Source of the DNA: JACAEY01 sp049700155
GTDB taxonomy: Bacteria > Nitrospirota > Thermodesulfovibrionia > Thermodesulfovibrionales > SM23-35
Direction of reading: 5' to 3'
Length of the DNA: 64,000 nt
Assembly: GCA_049700155.1 (NCBI GenBank)
Contig: JBNAVX010000020.1
Span: 1 to 64,000, forward strand
The notes beneath the pieces are model-generated. The model was not told where the DNA came from. It did not search any database and saw only the letters and a program-made list of their open reading frames with translations. The position numbers and the translations under genes were made by a program. This document shows positions 34,634 to 43,550 of the stretch, one piece after another. Every line of letters starts with the position of its first letter. The first letter of the stretch is position 1.

Positions 34634-35397
34634 ACTATTATCACTTGCCCGCCTTTCAACATGCTCAGGTTCTTGATTTTAAGCAATCTTAATTCTTTCC
34701 TGATTATTTTTGAATATTGAGGCTTGGGATGTGTAATATATATTTTATGGGGCATCTTTGCCATCTTTTTGAGTTCATCTTCCATAAGTTGAGCCGTGAG
34801 ATGCCCAGTATTTATTGCAATCTCTTTCATGCTATTAGGGAAGGAAACCTCAATAATAAGACAATGTATCTGAATATCTCCTATACTCTTCCATGTAACA
34901 TCAGTAGGACCAGTGTCACCTGAATAAAAAAATCTCCTCTGATTTCTGTCCTCTACCAGATATCCAACAGCAGGCACAGTATGATTAACTTCATAAGGAG
35001 TAACTGTATAACCATCAAGTTTTAATACCTTGCCAGGTTTAATAGCCATGAAATTCAAAATTGAACTCTCAGGGTCAGGAAGTATTGTAAAATCAGGCCA
35101 GATATCACTATTGAAAAGATTTCTTTTTATAGTCCTGAGGACTGGAGGGATACTTATAATACATACCCTGTGTATTCTATTATTTACAATGATATTGTCT
35201 GCAAGAAAGGGAATACCTTTTATATGGTCAAGATGTGCATGCGTAATAAAGATATTTTTAATCTTGAGCTGTGATTTTTCATCAAGTACATTTGTAAGAC
35301 TGCCTGCATCGAACAGTATTTCATCATCAAGTAAAAATCCAGGATGTGAATAACCAGGAAATTCAGCTCCATAACAACCAAGAACCTTTATCTTCAT
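34630..35397 (-). CDS. MBL-fold metal-dependent hydrolase (cyclic-nucleotide phosphodiesterase-like)
   Basis: The 255-residue protein starts KIKVLGCYGAEFPGYSHPGFLLDDEILFDAG and has THAHLDHIKGIPFL (HxHxDH), NHTVPAVGYLV, YSGDTGPTD and a late YITHPKP. The pattern resembles class II cAMP phosphodiesterases and RNase Z-like hydrolases. The substrate is not certain; a cyclic nucleotide is the best guess. The gene converges on psiE and overlaps its stop by 4 bp. Confidence 0.8.
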   Translation of the reverse strand: MKIKVLGCYGAEFPGYSHPGFLLDDEILFDAGSLTNVLDEKSQLKIKNIFITHAHLDHIKGIPFLADNIIVNNRIHRVCIISIPPVLRTIKRNLFNSDIWPDFTILPDPESSILNFMAIKPGKVLKLDGYTVTPYEVNHTVPAVGYLVEDRNQRRFFYSGDTGPTDVTWKSIGDIQIHCLIIEVSFPNSMKEIAINTGHLTAQLMEDELKKMAKMPHKIYITHPKPQYSKIIRKELRLLKIKNLSMLKGGQVIIV

Positions 35398-35506
35398 TTA
35401 GACTCCTAAAAACAAAAATAAGTTTTAATAAAAGAAATTATAACTAAGAGAGGTGTAAATATAAAGGATAAATTTCCTTAAATAATACTTTTTACGTATC
35501 AATTCA

Positions 35507-35535
35507 TTGACAGTCATGATATTTTCTGTTATTTT
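35507..35535 (+). promoter_or_regulatory. Promoter TTGACA-N17-TATTTT, leaderless spacing
   Basis: Perfect -35 (35507-35512), 17-bp spacer, -10 TATTTT (35530-35535). The ATG at 35543 is 7 nt after the -10 and lacks an SD. Transcription would start at or next to the start codon. Confidence 0.7.
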
Positions 35536-35542
35536 TTAATAG

Positions 35543-36328
35543 ATGAAAAAAAATCTTCTTCCCTTTATTTTGATATTTTTTTCTATCAGCACAAATGTTA
35601 ATGCCTTTGACCTAACTGGGTTACAACCTGTTGCTCCTTATGGTGTATTTTCCACATTTAGTGCTGAGAGCCTCCCGAAAGGAAAAGCAGCTTTCTCAAC
35701 TGATGCCGAGATATTATTAGACCCTGATTACTACAGGTTCTTAATCAAGTCAGCTTATGGAATTACAGATAACCTTGAAATTGATATTACTGTACCATAT
35801 GTGCATAAATGGACTGACACAATAGATGGTTTTGAAGACTCTGCGATAGGTTTAAAACACAGAATACTTGATGAAGATAGCTTTGGATTATCAGTTGCAT
35901 ACATTCTGAATGCTTCTATCCCATCAGGTCGTGACGAATTCAGCACAGACGGGCGTTTTGGTGGAGGAATCATCTTCACAAAAAGGTTAGGACCAGTAAA
36001 GGGACATGTAAATTTTTTTTATGAAATTCCTGGTAAAGGTTCCTTTGATGAAGAATTAATTTTCGGAGCTGGTCTGGATTTTTCTGCATCACATAATGTT
36101 AAGATACTGGCAGAATTATATTCTAAAAAAAGTCACTACTCTGAAAAATTTGATTCTCTGGAAGGAAGGTTTGGTTACAGGATAAAAGCTACTGATATAC
36201 TGTATACTACCCTTGGTGCAGGCTTTAATTTTAAAGACAATGGACCTGATTTTAGGATAATTTTTTCTCTGACTTTTCTATATCCATATGAAAAACGAGT
36301 AATTAAGAAGATATATGAAGAGGAGTAA
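35543..36328 (+). CDS. Outer-membrane beta-barrel transporter-like protein
   Basis: The 261-residue protein has a signal peptide (KKNLLPFILIFFSISTNVNA, cut near residue 21) followed by alternating beta strands with aromatic ends and a G-x-G-x pattern (YGITDNLEIDITVPYVHKW, GFEDSAIGLKHRIL). It resembles the MetA/phenol-degradation-like transporter family (PF13557) of barrel proteins. Function unknown. It lies 11 bp upstream of tatA, so it may share the transcript. Confidence 0.75.
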   Translation: MKKNLLPFILIFFSISTNVNAFDLTGLQPVAPYGVFSTFSAESLPKGKAAFSTDAEILLDPDYYRFLIKSAYGITDNLEIDITVPYVHKWTDTIDGFEDSAIGLKHRILDEDSFGLSVAYILNASIPSGRDEFSTDGRFGGGIIFTKRLGPVKGHVNFFYEIPGKGSFDEELIFGAGLDFSASHNVKILAELYSKKSHYSEKFDSLEGRFGYRIKATDILYTTLGAGFNFKDNGPDFRIIFSLTFLYPYEKRVIKKIYEEE

Positions 36329-36339
36329 TAATATAAGAA

Positions 36340-36795
36340 ATGTTTGATATCGGGATGCAGGAGCTAATAGTAATTTTTATAGTGATACTCCTTGTTTTTG
36401 GTCCCAAAAGGGCACCAGAACTTGGCAGAGCTGTTGGTAAAGCCCTCGCTGAATTGAAAAAATCTTTTTATGATGTAAAAAAACAGGTAGAGACAGAATT
36501 TAAAGAGTCCACTTCTGATATTCAGGAGGCAACAAAATCTCTTGAAGACTTGAAAAAGAAATTTGAGTCAACTGTCAGAGAAACAGTCGGAGTGAATACC
36601 ATACAACAGCCTATAAAAGAGATAATTGAAGAGACTGATGAAACTGAAGAAGAAGATTTAGAGGAGGAAGAGGAGGAAGAAGAGGAGGAGATCAAATCAG
36701 AGAAAGAAGAATTAGAAAAAGATGTAACAAAACAGGAGAAAGATATACAGGACGAAAAAATTCAAAAGGAAAAGGGCTTAGATGAAAGATATTAA
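36340..36795 (+). CDS. Twin-arginine translocase TatA/TatB-type subunit
   Basis: The 151-residue protein begins FDIGMQELIVIFIVILLVFGPKRAPELGRAVGKAL, the TatA/B membrane span, FGP hinge and amphipathic helix. A long acidic/charged tail (EEDLEEEEEEEEEE near residue 105, then K/E repeats) extends it beyond classical TatA, so TatB-like function or a bifunctional role is possible. It overlaps tatC by 14 bp. Only one TatA/B gene is seen here. Confidence 0.9.
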   Translation: MFDIGMQELIVIFIVILLVFGPKRAPELGRAVGKALAELKKSFYDVKKQVETEFKESTSDIQEATKSLEDLKKKFESTVRETVGVNTIQQPIKEIIEETDETEEEDLEEEEEEEEEEIKSEKEELEKDVTKQEKDIQDEKIQKEKGLDERY

Positions 36796-37561
36796 GATGC
36801 CTCTAACAGAACACCTTTCTGAGCTAAGAAAAAGGATTATCATATGTCTTGTCTCCCTTTTAATAGGATTTGTGGCTTCTTTTGCCTATTCTGAGGTTCT
36901 GTTCCGATTTTTAACGATTCCCATTAGATATAATATTTCATTCAGTCTCAATTCACCTTTTATATCATTAATAGAGAAAAAAATAAAAAATAATCCGCCT
37001 CTTGTTTTTCTGGCACCCACAGAAGCATTCTGGATGCATATCAAGATATCAATGATTTCGGCACTGGTAATATCTCTGCCTGTAATTTTTTCACAGTTAT
37101 GGAAGTTTGTGTCTCCTGGACTCTTACATAAAGAGAAAAAGTATGTTGTTCCTTTCGTTATTATTACAACCACTTTCTTTTTAATAGGCGCTGCGTATTG
37201 TTTTTTTTTAGTCCTGCCTTTTGCATTGGGTTTTCTACTCACGTATAAGACTGAATCAATGACACCAATGCTTTCAGTAGGTAATTATATTGACTTCTGT
37301 CTAAAATTTATCCTTGCTTTTGGTGCAATTTTTGAACTTCCTATAGCTATCATTTTCTTTACCCGCATGGGTCTTGTAACACCACAGACCCTTGCAAAGC
37401 ACAGAAAATATGCTATCATACTGGCATTCATAGTGGCTGCTTTTCTAACACCGACACCTGATGCATTCAATCAGACTTTGATGGCTGTCCCGATGATAAT
37501 ACTATATGAGCTGGGTGTGCTTGTCTCAAGAATATTTGCCAAAAGAAAGGTAGTCACCTGA
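36782..37561 (+). CDS. tatC: Twin-arginine translocase subunit TatC
   Basis: The 259-residue protein begins MPLTEHLSELRKRIIICLVSLLIGF, with six membrane spans, the FLAPTEAFWMHIKIS loop, FWKFVSPGLL-like (LWKFVSPGLLHKEK) and a final FLTPTPDAFNQTLMAVPMIILYELGV. TatC recognises the twin-arginine signal. Hydrogenases are classical Tat substrates, in line with the hyp genes further on. Its stop shares one base with the start of the next gene (TGATG). Confidence 0.96.
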   Translation: MKDIKMPLTEHLSELRKRIIICLVSLLIGFVASFAYSEVLFRFLTIPIRYNISFSLNSPFISLIEKKIKNNPPLVFLAPTEAFWMHIKISMISALVISLPVIFSQLWKFVSPGLLHKEKKYVVPFVIITTTFFLIGAAYCFFLVLPFALGFLLTYKTESMTPMLSVGNYIDFCLKFILAFGAIFELPIAIIFFTRMGLVTPQTLAKHRKYAIILAFIVAAFLTPTPDAFNQTLMAVPMIILYELGVLVSRIFAKRKVVT

Positions 37562-37839
37562 TGCCTACTATAAGAGGAAAAAGTCTAAAAGCAATTTCAT
37601 ATGATATATCAGAAGGGTATCTTACAGTAAATCCTATCTTTCTGAAATCTCTCGATGATGAATCACTCAAAGCCCTTTACCAGGAAATCGCCAAAGTACA
37701 GGCAGAAATAAGGGCAGAAAAGTTTCCTTATAGTGACACTCAGTTAATAAGGATTAGAAATATGAGACTTCAGAGGCTCCACCAATCATTAATGGTCATC
37801 AAAAACTTTGCAAGAGAGAGAAAGATAATGCTCATATAA
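37561..37839 (+). CDS. Hypothetical 92-residue protein
   Basis: Starts inside the tatC stop (TGATG), so it is translationally coupled. The sequence is mixed: a short N-terminal beta part (YDISEGYLTVNPIFLKSL) and two charged helices (ESLKALYQEIAKVQAEIRAEKF; QRLHQSLMVIKNFARERK), without Cys, signal or membrane span. I do not recognise a family. Position between tatC and the HEAT-repeat gene suggests expression with both. Confidence 0.7.
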   Translation: MPTIRGKSLKAISYDISEGYLTVNPIFLKSLDDESLKALYQEIAKVQAEIRAEKFPYSDTQLIRIRNMRLQRLHQSLMVIKNFARERKIMLI

Positions 37840-37877
37840 CATTGACACTTAAAGGTTGATGTGATAGTTTTAAAAAT

Positions 37878-39533
37878 ATGGAGCAGACTGAAGATATAAG
37901 TTTAGTAAAAGATATACTCCAGACCATTATCAAAGCAAGAAAAACCCTCAGGATGTATCCTACAAATAATCCCATATATATAAAGACACTTGAAGAAACA
38001 TATAACAAATTCAAGGAATTCTTCGAATACAGAGATGATCTCTCATTCAGGATAGGACAAAACAGCATCTATTTTGATTCAGAAGAGATATACCATAAGG
38101 ATGAAAAAGAAGATAATCTCGCGCTTTTTTTCTTTAAAGATGGTTTGAGAGAACTTACGTTCAAAAAAGGGTTATCACAGGAAGAACTGGAAGAGTTTTT
38201 TAAGATTATCACGCTGGATTATGAAAGAGAGGTTGAAGATGAAGATATAGTTACTCTCTTATGGCAAAGGGATTTTCAGAACATCATATATATTGTTGAT
38301 GACACAGTTCTACTTGATATAGAAGGAGAAGATTATGAATTAAAGGCAGTTAGTGAGGCAAAACAGACTGTATCAGACATTGAAGGACTAATGAAAGCTT
38401 ATAATGAAGAGTTCAAAGAAGAAGATGTCAAGGAAGTTCCAATCATATCTTTTACTGATAAAGACTTAAAGACCCTGATGAAAGAGCTTGAAACTGATTC
38501 ATTGAGTAAGATAGATAAATTGTCTGACATCCTTTTTGAAATGCTTTATCAGTCTGAAGAACTCGGGGGTATACTTGAGGACGTATTCAGATTTTTAAAA
38601 GATACCATAAAATTTTCTATAAGTCAGGGGGATTTCAAGGCAGTTATTAAATTAATAAACAGAGCTAAAGATTTTATAGAGGAACCCTACTCAACAGAAG
38701 ATACAAAAAGATATCTAAAATTGCTTCTTTTATATCCTTCAAGTGAAGAGATCATAAATCTTCTGGGTGAGGTTCTGGACAGTCCTATCAGGATTGACGA
38801 TGAAGACTTTAAAGAATTTATCAAGCTTCTTGATAAAAAGGCTATCTCACCTCTCATTAATGTGCTCGGTGAACTAAAAACATTCCGTGTTAGAGAAAAG
38901 GTTATTGATGCATTGATATTCCTTGGAAAACAAGATATCAAGACACTTGCCATGAATATCAATGATCCAAGATGGTATGTTGTCAGAAGTATCATTAGTA
39001 TTATCAGAAAAATAGGAGATAGAAAGGCAAATGAATATCTCTTAAAGAATATCCGACACAGTGATGTAAGGGTAAGAAAGGAGATAATCAAAGGCATCAG
39101 TGAGCTTGGGGGTGAAGAATCTTTACCACATCTAAAAGAGCGCCTTGATGATGTAGACGCAGGTGTTAGAATAGAAGCTGTAAGGGCGATCGGTAATATA
39201 GGTTCTAAAAGGGCAAAAAATATTATTCTTGAGAAGATTTCTGATAAGAGTTTTAAAGAAAGAGACTTTGAAGAAAAAAAAGAATTTTATCGGGTTTTAG
39301 CAAAGTGGAATAACGATCCTGAAATCTTTGACTTTCTAACAAAGATATTAAAAAAGGGTTCTTTTCTCTGGTGGACAAAAAACTATGAAGAGAAGGCTTG
39401 TGCATCATTATGCCTTGGTCTTATAGGTAATAAAGAAGCCTTACCTCTCCTTTACAAACAGACAGGTTCTGGAAATAAATTACTTGATGAAGTAACTCAA
39501 ACAGCAATTAAAAGGATAGAACGTGGTTCGTGA
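37878..39533 (+). CDS. HEAT-repeat protein with N-terminal signalling-type domain
   Basis: The 551-residue protein has a helical N-terminal half with an interspersed beta element (SFRIGQNSIYFDSEEIYH), and from about residue 320 several HEAT repeats (SPLINVLGELKTFRVREKVIDALIFLG; SDVRVRKEIIKGISELG; VDAGVRIEAVRAIGNIG). HEAT arrays are protein-binding scaffolds. The N-terminal module resembles the one in the following HD-GYP protein (GEFFYVNNTRVRY), so the two may form a pair. They overlap by 11 bp. Cytosolic, no signal. Confidence 0.85.
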   Translation: MEQTEDISLVKDILQTIIKARKTLRMYPTNNPIYIKTLEETYNKFKEFFEYRDDLSFRIGQNSIYFDSEEIYHKDEKEDNLALFFFKDGLRELTFKKGLSQEELEEFFKIITLDYEREVEDEDIVTLLWQRDFQNIIYIVDDTVLLDIEGEDYELKAVSEAKQTVSDIEGLMKAYNEEFKEEDVKEVPIISFTDKDLKTLMKELETDSLSKIDKLSDILFEMLYQSEELGGILEDVFRFLKDTIKFSISQGDFKAVIKLINRAKDFIEEPYSTEDTKRYLKLLLLYPSSEEIINLLGEVLDSPIRIDDEDFKEFIKLLDKKAISPLINVLGELKTFRVREKVIDALIFLGKQDIKTLAMNINDPRWYVVRSIISIIRKIGDRKANEYLLKNIRHSDVRVRKEIIKGISELGGEESLPHLKERLDDVDAGVRIEAVRAIGNIGSKRAKNIILEKISDKSFKERDFEEKKEFYRVLAKWNNDPEIFDFLTKILKKGSFLWWTKNYEEKACASLCLGLIGNKEALPLLYKQTGSGNKLLDEVTQTAIKRIERGS

Positions 39534-40950
39534 AGACAATAAAGAAATCCAAAAAATATCGGCAGAGATAATTAATCAGACGTCTATTATTTTGAAGACT
39601 GCGCTTATTCATGAATCAACTAATATTGCTGTTAAAACAGCTGTGGAAAAATTAATATCTTTACTGAATCCACTAATTGAATCAGAAAAAAGTGTCACTC
39701 TTGAACTTATTGGGGAGTTTTTTTATGTGAACAATACAAGGGTGCGTTATGCACTTGAATACCTTTTAAACTTTGATTTTCTTACCAAGGAATTCAGAAA
39801 AAGAGGTCTTGGAAGTGTCATCTTTAATAACCAGATCAGCCCTGAAGATATTCAAATATTCATTAAGGCATTCATAGCATCAGGGCTTTCAGAAGAACCA
39901 TATGAAAAGATGCTTGAAATGATGGATAATTCTCGAAATATTCACATAGATAGGTTGAAAAAAATTATAGAAGATAGATTAAAAAGGATTGGAGAAGGTG
40001 AAGACGTTGATACAAGAAGAATTATTAAAAAAACATATTTTAATGCTGTTTCATTTACAAAAGGTGTGATGAAGAAGATCCGCTCAGGTGAAAGGGCAGA
40101 TATGAAAAAGGCAAAAAGGATAGTTGAATCAATGGTTGATCAATTACTTGAAGACGAACATCTTCTTCTCAGCCTTACAGCCCTCAAAGACTATGATGAA
40201 TATACCTACCATCACATGGTCAATGTTAGTGTGCTTTCGATGGCACTCGGCTTGAGACTTGGGCTAAATAGAATGGCTCTAACAGAATTGGGTCTTTCAG
40301 CATTATTCCATGATATTGGAAAAATCCAGATTCCTAATGAAGTATTGAACAAGCCTACAAGTTTCACTGATGACGAATGGAAGATGATTAAAAAACATCC
40401 TATATGGGGCGTGAAAGCAATTCTTGGTTTTGGACGTTTTGGAAGTACAACAATAAGGTCTGTTATCGTCTCTTTTGAACATCATATGAATTGTGATTTT
40501 TCAGGATATCCTCATGTAAAAAAATACTCTGAGCTTGACCTTTATTCAAGAATAGTAGCACTTGCTGATCAGTATGATGCAATGACTTCATCAAGGGTTT
40601 ATTCAAGGACTCCTATTCCTCCTGACAAGACTTTAAGTATCATGATGGAACATGCTGGGACAAAGCTCGACCCACTGCTTTATAAGTTTTTCATTAATAT
40701 GGTAGGGATTTACCCGATAGGTACAATAGTGATGTTAAACACAAGAGAAATAGGACTTGTTTATGAGAGCAATATGGCTTTTGCAGACAGACCGAAAGTT
40801 CTGATAGTCATTGATGACAAGGGCAAAAGTGTTCGGGGCCCAATTGTTAACCTCTCTGAGAAAGATGAAAATGGTAAATATATTAGGTCTATCATGAAAA
40901 CTCTGGATCCAGAAAAATATAAAATAAATCTCGCTGAGTATTTCTTGTAA
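39523..40950 (+). CDS. HD-GYP domain protein (probable c-di-GMP phosphodiesterase)
   Basis: The 475-residue protein starts at GTG inside the previous gene. The C-terminal half (about 215-425) is an HD-GYP domain: YHHMVNVSVLSMAL, LFHDIGKIQIP (HD), KKHPIWG, FEHHMNCDFSGYP (GYP motif), and RIVALADQYDAMTS. The metal ligands are all present, so hydrolysis of c-di-GMP is expected. The N-terminal part is a helical/sensor region similar to that of the HEAT partner. It could set c-di-GMP levels read by the MshEN-like module of the polysaccharide dehydratase in the same window; this is inference. Confidence 0.9.
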   Translation: MVREDNKEIQKISAEIINQTSIILKTALIHESTNIAVKTAVEKLISLLNPLIESEKSVTLELIGEFFYVNNTRVRYALEYLLNFDFLTKEFRKRGLGSVIFNNQISPEDIQIFIKAFIASGLSEEPYEKMLEMMDNSRNIHIDRLKKIIEDRLKRIGEGEDVDTRRIIKKTYFNAVSFTKGVMKKIRSGERADMKKAKRIVESMVDQLLEDEHLLLSLTALKDYDEYTYHHMVNVSVLSMALGLRLGLNRMALTELGLSALFHDIGKIQIPNEVLNKPTSFTDDEWKMIKKHPIWGVKAILGFGRFGSTTIRSVIVSFEHHMNCDFSGYPHVKKYSELDLYSRIVALADQYDAMTSSRVYSRTPIPPDKTLSIMMEHAGTKLDPLLYKFFINMVGIYPIGTIVMLNTREIGLVYESNMAFADRPKVLIVIDDKGKSVRGPIVNLSEKDENGKYIRSIMKTLDPEKYKINLAEYFL

Positions 40951-41901
40951 TTGTATAGAGGACCCTTGCATATTGACTCTCTTCAATATATACAATTCTA
41001 TCCAACCCTGAAATGCAATAGCTTCTGTTCATTCTGTTTTAATAGAGGCATAAAACATTTAGAAGACATTTCTGTGAATAATTTCAAGTCACTGCTCTCA
41101 ATCTTTTCAGATATTGGGATCAAAGAATTAGATATACTTGGTGGAGAACCAACCTTGCATCCATATTTCGACAAATTAATTGATCTATCATATAAGAATA
41201 AATTGAAGGTTAATATCAGTTCAAATGGAAGTAATATCAACCTTTTGAAGAGTGTTTCAGATAAATACAATGATAATCAGATAAAGATAGGAATTTCATT
41301 AAATTCTAATCCTATTAGAAGGGAACTCCATGAATATATAATCAAATATAAGCCATTATTAAAAACTGTTTCCTCTAATTTACAGTTAATTCCGAAGGCA
41401 ATCAAAAAATATCTGTATTTACCCGGAATAAAGTTTTATTTAATATTCATGGATATCCTTTATAAAGATGACCTTGAGAATTGCCTATCATTTTACGATT
41501 ATTTCAAAGAAGTAAATTTTTTGAAAAATTTTTATGAACATATTTATGGTGTATTCTGTTCAGGATTTATTCCTGATATAGAAAGTTATCCAGTTCTTCA
41601 ATATGTAAGATGTCCTGCAGGAACTACAAAACTTTCTGTTTTACCTGATGGTTCTGTGTATCCATGTTATCTTTTTTTTAGATATGAGGAGTTCAAACTC
41701 GGGAATATATTTGTTGATGATTTTAAAAAAATTTGGGAGAATCCTGTTCTCGATTTTTTTAGAATTTTTGAAAAGAATAACTGTGTTAATACAAAATGTA
41801 ATCTGTTCTCTGCTTGTCATGGCGGTTGTCCTGCTATAAGTTTTATGATATACGGTAGTCTCAATTCATCTGATCCCAGATGTGTTAAACAATTATCTTA
41901 A
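40951..41901 (+). CDS. Radical SAM / SPASM-type protein
   Basis: The 316-residue protein has a radical SAM cluster motif CNSFCSFC (C22, C26, C29, CxxxCxxC), GGEPTLHP and a C-terminal Cys-rich half: VRCPAG...LPDGSVYPCY, then CVNTKCNLFSACHGGCPA, typical of SPASM or Twitch auxiliary [4Fe-4S] clusters. Such enzymes modify peptides or proteins. It starts at TTG directly after the HD-GYP stop codon. No small precursor peptide gene is obvious next to it; the substrate is unknown. Confidence 0.88.
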   Translation: MYRGPLHIDSLQYIQFYPTLKCNSFCSFCFNRGIKHLEDISVNNFKSLLSIFSDIGIKELDILGGEPTLHPYFDKLIDLSYKNKLKVNISSNGSNINLLKSVSDKYNDNQIKIGISLNSNPIRRELHEYIIKYKPLLKTVSSNLQLIPKAIKKYLYLPGIKFYLIFMDILYKDDLENCLSFYDYFKEVNFLKNFYEHIYGVFCSGFIPDIESYPVLQYVRCPAGTTKLSVLPDGSVYPCYLFFRYEEFKLGNIFVDDFKKIWENPVLDFFRIFEKNNCVNTKCNLFSACHGGCPAISFMIYGSLNSSDPRCVKQLS

Positions 41902-41969
41902 AAAATATTTTAAACTTTTGTAATGAAACCTAAGTTTAGTTTATGAAAAAAATGGAATAATTTATAATT

Positions 41970-42545
41970 ATGTCAGTAGAAAAAAAGATCTTATATTTTG
42001 AGAAACCTGGCAGAGAAAATACTTCTGAGTGTCTTGAAGTCGTTAAAAAAGCACTTAAGAACGAAAAATATAAACACGTCGTTGTTGCCTCCACAAGTGG
42101 ATATACTGGCATAATGTTTTCTGAGGAACTTAAGAATTATGGTATCAATCTTGTGGTAGTAACTCATTCATCAGGTTTTAAAGAACCCAATACAATTGAA
42201 ATGCCAGATGAGATTCGAGCGAAGATAATAGAAAATGGTGCGAAAGTCTTCACAGGTCCTATGTTAACCCATTCTCTTGAGACGAGTCTGGCATCAAAGT
42301 TTGGTGGTTCATATCCAACGCTTATTATCGCAAATACCCTCAGGAGGTTTGGCGAAGGTGCAAAGGTATGTTGTGAGATTGTTATGATGGCAACTGATGC
42401 AGGTTTAATCCCTGAAGGAGAAGACGTCATAGCAGTAGCTGGCACTGCAACAGGAGCAGACACTGTTATGGTAATTAAATCTTCTGCATCAAAGAGATTC
42501 CTTGATTTAAAAGTCATTGAAATACTTGCAAAACCAAGGACTTAG
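41970..42545 (+). CDS. Stand-alone pyruvate-kinase C-terminal (alpha/beta) domain protein
   Basis: The 191-residue protein matches only the regulatory C-domain of pyruvate kinase (VVVASTSGYTGIMFSEEL; GINLVVVTHSSGF; EDVIAVAGTATGADTVMVIKS), without the catalytic barrel. Similar single-domain proteins occur in many anaerobes and are of unknown function. The region downstream (42546-42761) is AT-rich with two short hairpins (AAATTGTA/TACAATTT and AAATTCT/AGAATTT) and no ORF. Confidence 0.85.
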   Translation: MSVEKKILYFEKPGRENTSECLEVVKKALKNEKYKHVVVASTSGYTGIMFSEELKNYGINLVVVTHSSGFKEPNTIEMPDEIRAKIIENGAKVFTGPMLTHSLETSLASKFGGSYPTLIIANTLRRFGEGAKVCCEIVMMATDAGLIPEGEDVIAVAGTATGADTVMVIKSSASKRFLDLKVIEILAKPRT

Positions 42546-42761
42546 GCGGAGATTATAAAGTGATTTATTATATTTTTGTGCAATATTTTTTATTTTTATC
42601 TTGTATAAAACTTGGCTTAATTTTATATATTTATTAAAAATTGTAGGACAAAAACTTACAATTTAGATAAAGAAATTCTTACAAAAAAATCAGAATTTTA
42701 CCTATACATAATTTTTTGTTAAATTTGTAATTTTATAAAAACATTAAAGGAGGATAAAGAT

Positions 42762-43157
42762 ATGAAGGGATATGTGGTTGACATTGAAAAAGAAACCAAA
42801 GAAAACAAATATTTTCGCAAGGTCATTTATACTGCAAAAAACAGCCAGTTGGTCGTAATGTGTTTAAAGCCAGGTGAAGAAATCGGGGAAGAGGTACATG
42901 AACTTGATCAATTCATTCGGATAGAAAAAGGAAAGGGTAAAGCTGTTCTTGATGGTGTAGAACACAAGATTAAAGATGATTACGCAATTGTTATACCAGC
43001 AGGTACCAAGCATAACATCATCAATACTTCAAAAGATGATGAGTTGAAACTCTATACAATTTATTCCCCACCACAACATAGAGACGGTGTTATTCACAAA
43101 ACAAAAGCTGATGCTATGGCTGATGACGAACATTTTGACGGTAAGACTACAGAGTGA
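42762..43157 (+). CDS. Cupin-domain protein 1
   Basis: The 131-residue single-domain cupin has LKPGEEIGEEVHELDQFIRIEKGKG (motif 1) and AIVIPAGTKHNIIN (motif 2), with metal-type His and Glu. It starts at ATG after a strong AGGAGG. A cytosolic small-molecule or metal-binding role is possible; no specific reaction can be read. It is followed 9 bp later by a second cupin gene. Confidence 0.85.
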   Translation: MKGYVVDIEKETKENKYFRKVIYTAKNSQLVVMCLKPGEEIGEEVHELDQFIRIEKGKGKAVLDGVEHKIKDDYAIVIPAGTKHNIINTSKDDELKLYTIYSPPQHRDGVIHKTKADAMADDEHFDGKTTE

Positions 43158-43166
43158 TTCTTAACT

Positions 43167-43496
43167 GTGAGACTATTTTCTCTTGATAAAGCTCCTCTTG
43201 AGCCTGTTAGTCATAACCCTGAACTGAAAAAGAGAGTACTTACTCACGATACTCTTCCTCATATAAAACACATAAGTCACATAATTCTTCATCCGGGAGA
43301 TAGTGCTTCTGAGCATGTTCATAATGATTCTTTCGAGGTGTTCTACTGTATTAGGGGCAACGCAGAATTCTTGATAAAAGGAGAATGTGTCTCCATTAAA
43401 GATGGAATTTTACTCTTTGTTGAACCAGGAGAAGTTCACTCTATTCCCAAAATAAAAGAAGAAACAGAGCTTCTATATTTTCGTGTATCAAAGTAA
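43167..43496 (+). CDS. Cupin-domain protein 2
   Basis: The 109-residue cupin begins at GTG 43167 and shows HPGDSASEHVHNDSFEVFYCIRGNAEFLI (motif 1 with two His and Glu) and LFVEPGEVHSIPK (motif 2). The metal site looks complete. Translated with the previous cupin (9-bp gap). Different sequence, so not a recent duplicate. Confidence 0.85.
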   Translation: MRLFSLDKAPLEPVSHNPELKKRVLTHDTLPHIKHISHIILHPGDSASEHVHNDSFEVFYCIRGNAEFLIKGECVSIKDGILLFVEPGEVHSIPKIKEETELLYFRVSK

Positions 43497-43513
43497 GCTA
43501 ATAGATTTGAGTG

Positions 43514-43543
43514 TTGAAAAGATTAAAGAATTTTATCTATAAT
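43514..43543 (+). promoter_or_regulatory. Promoter TTGAAA-N18-TATAAT, leaderless spacing
   Basis: The -35 at 43514-43519 and a perfect -10 at 43538-43543 are 18 bp apart. The GTG start of vorB at 43551 is 7 nt after the -10, and no SD precedes it. Confidence 0.7.
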
Positions 43544-43550
43544 TCAAAAC

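Noticed and set aside
41963..41968. TATAAT directly before the pyruvate-kinase-like gene considered as a leaderless promoter
   Set aside because: It ends 1 nt before the ATG, so transcription would begin inside the gene; not compatible.
42546..42761. Two AT-rich hairpins before the first cupin gene considered as a regulatory RNA
   Set aside because: Stems are short and A/T only (7-8 bp), expected by chance in such DNA.
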